Below, in pieces: positions 60,870 to 64,000 of a stretch of DNA of 64,000 nt (its first letter is position 1; each line of letters begins with the position of its first letter). The DNA is from Arctic95D-9 sp035967665 (GTDB lineage Bacteria > Verrucomicrobiota > Verrucomicrobiia > Verrucomicrobiales > DEV007). The notes beneath the pieces were generated by a model. The model had not been told where the DNA came from. It searched no databases and saw nothing but the letters and a program-made list of their open reading frames with translations. Location: positions 1-64,000 of the forward strand of contig JAYWLB010000121.1 of the NCBI GenBank assembly GCA_035967665.1, read 5' to 3'. The position numbers and the translations under genes were made by a program.

Positions 60870-62786
60870 ATGGCTAAAGGGACAGCGGAGATGCATCAAC
60901 TGATGGCGCGATACGAGCGCGAGTTCGAAGCTGATCCCTTTCGTTTCAAGATAAAGGCTCTCGGGCTCATTCTTCTTGGCTACGCCTTCCTTCTTTTCGC
61001 TTTGTTATTCAACCTCGCGCTACTCGGGCTGTTGATCTATGGGCAGATGACATGGGGCTATCACTGGGGGCTCATTGTCGGATATCTCGCTCTCGGGTTG
61101 CTGCTCATCGCGACGGTCCGCAGCCTCTTTGTGAGGCTTCCGCCGCCGGTGGGGCTCACGATTGAGCGCGAGCAGTTTCCCTATCTCTATGACATGATTG
61201 ATTCGCTGCGAAAGCCGATGCGTCTTCGTCGCAAGCGGATTCAGCTGATTCTCGACTGGGAATACAATGCCTTCGCGAGCACCCGACCCCTCTTCGGATT
61301 GTTCGGCCCGTCGCAGTATTACGTGGGAGTGGGGCTTCCTCTGATTGCCTCGCTGAACGGGGAACATCTCAAGGCGATCCTCGCGCACGAGCTGGCTCAC
61401 CTTTCCCGCAAGCACACCCTCTTTGCGGGGAAACTGATACGGGTCTCGGTCGTCTGGGAGGTTCTCGTGGCACGACTCAATCAACGCTCCCTGCTGAGCC
61501 TTCCCTATCGTGCCTTTGCGAACTGGTATCTCCAGTATCTCAACGCCGCCCGCGTCGCGATGCGCAAGCCTCAGGAATTTGAGGCGGATCGTCTCGCCCT
61601 CCGCGCGGTTGATAAGGAGGTGATGGCGAGAGCCCTGCTTCGGTGCGCATTGAGATCCCGGATCGTCGTGGCTGACTACTGGGATTTTCTCTGGGCAAAA
61701 AGTGCGACCGTGGAGGACCCTTCGGCGAGGGCGATTTCGCGCCTTTTTGACAGGCTTTCAAAGACGATTGATCAGGAGGACGCGGCTCACGAAATGCGTT
61801 GGCGTCTCGGCGACGTCGCGATGCCGTGGGATGAGCATCCCTCCCTGCGGGAGCGACTTGTGGCGTTGGGGATAGAGGTGCCGGAGAGCGAAGACCAGAT
61901 CCCCAATTTTGTGGCCCTGTGGAACCTGACCCGGCCCGAAAGCAGCTATCAACGGGTCTTCAGCGGCAGGACGGTTGAGATGAATCAGGAGCTCGATTCG
62001 TTTTGGCAGCAGCACCATTTGGTGCCCTGGGTAATGGCTCATGAGTCGGCGAAGCCGGGGGCCGCTTTGATGCGCCGTCTGGAAAAAGAATGGAAAGAGA
62101 AAGGCTCGCTTGGTCCGGAGAATGCCTGGAAGTATGCCTTTCTATCAATCAGCTTTCTCGGTTTGAAGCGGGCGATTCCTGTGATCGAGTATGTTCTTGA
62201 ACAAAAGTCGTCACATCCTCATGCGAACTTTTACTACGGCTCGCATTTAGTCGAAGCGCTGGACCCAAAGGCGATCGGTTATTTGAAAAAGGCCATAGAG
62301 CTCGACCCGCTCAGCTACCGTCGCGACGGGCTCGCAATGCTCTCGGATTTGCAACGTCGTCTCGGGAGCACGGGGGATTCGGAGGTATCGTGGGCGAATG
62401 CCGAAAAGGCGAATGACAAACTCGAACTGGCGATTAAGGAGCGGGAAAAGCCGGTCCGCCGCAGCGATGAGTTTCTACCTCATGGAATGGAAGAGGTGGA
62501 TCTTAAGGAATTGTGTGATGCCTTTGCTGAAGTTCCCGGGATCAAACGAGTATCGCTGGTGCGGAAGAAAATGGAGCACATGTCCAACAGTCCCTATTAC
62601 GTTTTGGTTGTCAGGCCGACTGCGGCAGGTCGTATCAGGCTTCGGGCGATCACGGGAAACTGTCTCGAGCCATTCGGCTTTTCCCGAACTCTGAAAGTGA
62701 TCCCTTCGACCCTGTGGACTTTCCCGCTCAGGCTTAAAATTCGAAAAGTCGAAGGCGCCGTCATCTATCGAAAAGGGAAACCGTAG
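60870..62786 (+). CDS. Membrane M48-family zinc metallopeptidase with TPR-like C-terminus
   Basis: The 638-aa protein has two long N-terminal helices (about 30-57, 65-90) and an M48 (HtpX/Ste24-like) peptidase domain with HELAH (His173, Glu174, His177) and a third-ligand region EFEADRLA (near 236-240). A long C-terminal helical part includes TPR-like repeats (about 450-500: AIPVIEYVLEQK, AIGYLKKAIELDP). It probably degrades membrane or envelope proteins. It is alone, with an unusually long C-terminal half for the family. Confidence 0.85.
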   Translation: MAKGTAEMHQLMARYEREFEADPFRFKIKALGLILLGYAFLLFALLFNLALLGLLIYGQMTWGYHWGLIVGYLALGLLLIATVRSLFVRLPPPVGLTIEREQFPYLYDMIDSLRKPMRLRRKRIQLILDWEYNAFASTRPLFGLFGPSQYYVGVGLPLIASLNGEHLKAILAHELAHLSRKHTLFAGKLIRVSVVWEVLVARLNQRSLLSLPYRAFANWYLQYLNAARVAMRKPQEFEADRLALRAVDKEVMARALLRCALRSRIVVADYWDFLWAKSATVEDPSARAISRLFDRLSKTIDQEDAAHEMRWRLGDVAMPWDEHPSLRERLVALGIEVPESEDQIPNFVALWNLTRPESSYQRVFSGRTVEMNQELDSFWQQHHLVPWVMAHESAKPGAALMRRLEKEWKEKGSLGPENAWKYAFLSISFLGLKRAIPVIEYVLEQKSSHPHANFYYGSHLVEALDPKAIGYLKKAIELDPLSYRRDGLAMLSDLQRRLGSTGDSEVSWANAEKANDKLELAIKEREKPVRRSDEFLPHGMEEVDLKELCDAFAEVPGIKRVSLVRKKMEHMSNSPYYVLVVRPTAAGRIRLRAITGNCLEPFGFSRTLKVIPSTLWTFPLRLKIRKVEGAVIYRKGKP

Positions 62787-62968
62787 AGCCATTCTTTTTT
62801 GCACAGGAGGGAATGCGTATTGCAAGGATATCCCTTCGAAAACCGGCTTTGACTGTGACCTGATTTTAAGGCTCCGGCTCCCGATTCTTCGACGGCAGTA
62901 GGGGAGTTGGTAAATGCGCGCTCGATGAAGAGGCGGTGGCATCACACCTGCGATTCAGAGCACTCACT

Positions 62969-63142
62969 ATGATGAAACTAATCAAAACGCTACTCACCGT
63001 TATCGCAATTTCAGGTTTCCTTTTCGCGACCGTATCCTGCAGCGCAAGAGCCGGAGGATCCGGAAGCGGCGGGGCATCTCTCGGTGGAGGCGGAGGTGGT
63101 GGTATCTCCGCCAGTGCCGGCCTTGGTGCTTCGGTTAACTGA
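62969..63142 (+). CDS. Tiny glycine-rich lipoprotein
   Basis: The 57-aa protein starts MMKLIKTLLTVIAISGFLFATVSC, a signal peptide with a lipobox, and has a mature part of Gly, Ser and Ala only (GGSGSGGASLGGGGGGG). Such small lipoproteins occur in planctomycetes and verrucomicrobia; function is unknown. ATG 62969 is chosen over an upstream in-frame start because it begins the signal. It converges with the CHAD gene. Confidence 0.6.
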   Translation: MMKLIKTLLTVIAISGFLFATVSCSARAGGSGSGGASLGGGGGGGISASAGLGASVN

Positions 63143-63158
63143 AGCGTTTCCGGATCGC

Positions 63159-63950
63159 TCAGGGGCGGATCAGATTGCGGCGCCCGAGGCGGCGACAATT
63201 ACTCATGATTCCCCTTTCTTCGGAAGCGAGGGCTTTGCGGAGCGGGGGGGAGTTGCCGAGCTCGGAGACGATTTCGGTTAGATTGGCGAGATCATTGCGG
63301 TCTCCCAGTCGCGAACCGAGTCTGGAGATTCTTAAATCACGGACGCCCGGGTTCCGGCCCTGGATTCCGGCGAGAAATTCACGCTGGTAGCGGAGTCGTT
63401 TGACCCGCTTTCGCCAATCATGCCAGACTTCTGCATCCGTGTCGCGAATCGCTTCACGGGTGGCCGCTTTTGTCTTCCGTTGGCTGTCTCTGATTGCGTG
63501 TCGATGAGCTCTGGTCTCTTCCGCCTCAGTTGCAAAAGTCACCTTTCTCCACGCTTCAATCTCACCCCGGATCATCGCTTTGATCGATTCGAGCGAGTCC
63601 GTGTCGGTCGTCGTTGAAAACTTGCTTTCGAGATGCTCGACGACATCCTCGAATCCGGGTTCTGAATGTCGCCCTGCGAGTTCGCGACTTAAGTTGACGA
63701 GGACAGCGAGATCCCGGTTTCCGGCGAGCAAGGCAGACATCTCGCGGAGAACGTCGGCACGTTCCTTTTCAAATTCCTCTCCTACCGCAGCCGCCCCGAT
63801 TTTCCACGCAGCGCGGAGGCGTTTCGTAGCGACCCGGAGGGCATGCACAACCTCCTCGTCTTCCAATCCAAGAGGCGATGCCTCCAGTGCGTCGAGGCAT
63901 TCGGTGAGGAGAGTGATGCAAATAGAGCTAAGGCGGGAAGAGGTCGGCAT
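63159..63950 (-). CDS. CHAD domain protein
   Basis: The 263-aa protein has the CHAD helical pattern with conserved basic and His residues: EEVVHALRVATKRLRAAW at the start and VWHDWRKRVKRLRYQREFL later, followed by LGSRLGDRNDLANL. CHAD domains bind polyphosphate and often accompany polyphosphate granules or CYTH enzymes. No CYTH domain or ppk gene is seen here. The ATG at 63950 is preferred over an upstream TTG. The remaining 50 bp of the window upstream of it hold nothing recognised. Confidence 0.88.
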   Translation of the reverse strand: MPTSSRLSSICITLLTECLDALEASPLGLEDEEVVHALRVATKRLRAAWKIGAAAVGEEFEKERADVLREMSALLAGNRDLAVLVNLSRELAGRHSEPGFEDVVEHLESKFSTTTDTDSLESIKAMIRGEIEAWRKVTFATEAEETRAHRHAIRDSQRKTKAATREAIRDTDAEVWHDWRKRVKRLRYQREFLAGIQGRNPGVRDLRISRLGSRLGDRNDLANLTEIVSELGNSPPLRKALASEERGIMSNCRRLGRRNLIRP

Positions 63951-64000
63951 TGGGCAGGAAGACGGGAAAATACTCCTTCCCAAACTTCCCGCAAGCGGTC

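Overview
The window is a 64 kb piece of a moderately GC-rich, densely coded Gram-negative bacterial chromosome. The gene content points to a PVC-group bacterium, most likely Verrucomicrobiota and probably marine or otherwise salt-exposed. The supporting signs are many exported proteins of unknown function, lipoproteins and outer-membrane beta-barrels; an SH3-like (SHD1-type) domain joined to a C39-like peptidase; an archaeal/eukaryotic-type prolyl-tRNA synthetase; a cation/proton antiporter operon in archaeal Mbh order; and a CruF-like carotenoid enzyme. No rRNA or tRNA gene was found, so the assignment rests on gene content alone.

Layout. 0.1-8.3 kb: a response regulator fused to a PhcB-like methyltransferase, a repetitive LEA-like lipoprotein, leuC, the 4.5S SRP RNA, trpB, an exported unknown, an L,D-transpeptidase and rpsT. 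8.4-13.6 kb: an EF-hand lipoprotein, an exported esterase, an acetyltransferase, an HtrA protease and a thioredoxin-fold protein without CxxC. 13.7-22 kb: an eleven-gene Mrp/Mbh-type antiporter operon with three NuoL/M/N-like subunits. 22-32 kb: a tandem pair of exported NlpC/P60-like proteins, CruF, an unknown exported protein, a small HtrA-like protease, and an ABC exporter whose two permeases carry C-terminal peptidase-like domains, one with an intact HExxH motif and one degenerate. 32-43.4 kb: glycosyltransferase, dinB, a low-GC HEPN-like gene, a sugar isomerase, kdsD, a DUF2383 protein, manA, fur, argH and a membrane/PDZ pair. 43.4-50.1 kb: a mini zinc protein, proS, a MOSC protein, a DUF2721 protein, fhs, a polysaccharide deacetylase and a FadL-like porin. 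50.2-64 kb: msrA, a small Cys-rich secreted protein, an FKBP isomerase, a MazF-like toxin-antitoxin pair, a GspF homologue, a cysteine desulfurase, folC, a beta-barrel protein, arsC, rlmN, the C39-like exported protein, an M48 peptidase, a tiny lipoprotein and a CHAD protein.

The strongest observation is at 50196-50912. The methionine sulfoxide reductase A gene looks N-terminally truncated only because its catalytic cysteine codon is an in-frame TGA. Reading through it gives a full-length MsrA with selenocysteine at residue 44, and a strong stem-loop with a GG-containing apical loop starts about 12 nt after the TGA, as expected for a bacterial SECIS. The window does not hold the selenocysteine machinery, so the genome should carry selA/selB/selC/selD elsewhere.

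Other notable points are the permease-peptidase fusions of the ABC exporter, the Mbh-like order and the Lys-to-Asn change in the third antiporter-like subunit, His-rich segments in three proteins of that operon, and a dispersed palindromic repeat family, one copy of which lies inside the mrpD reading frame.
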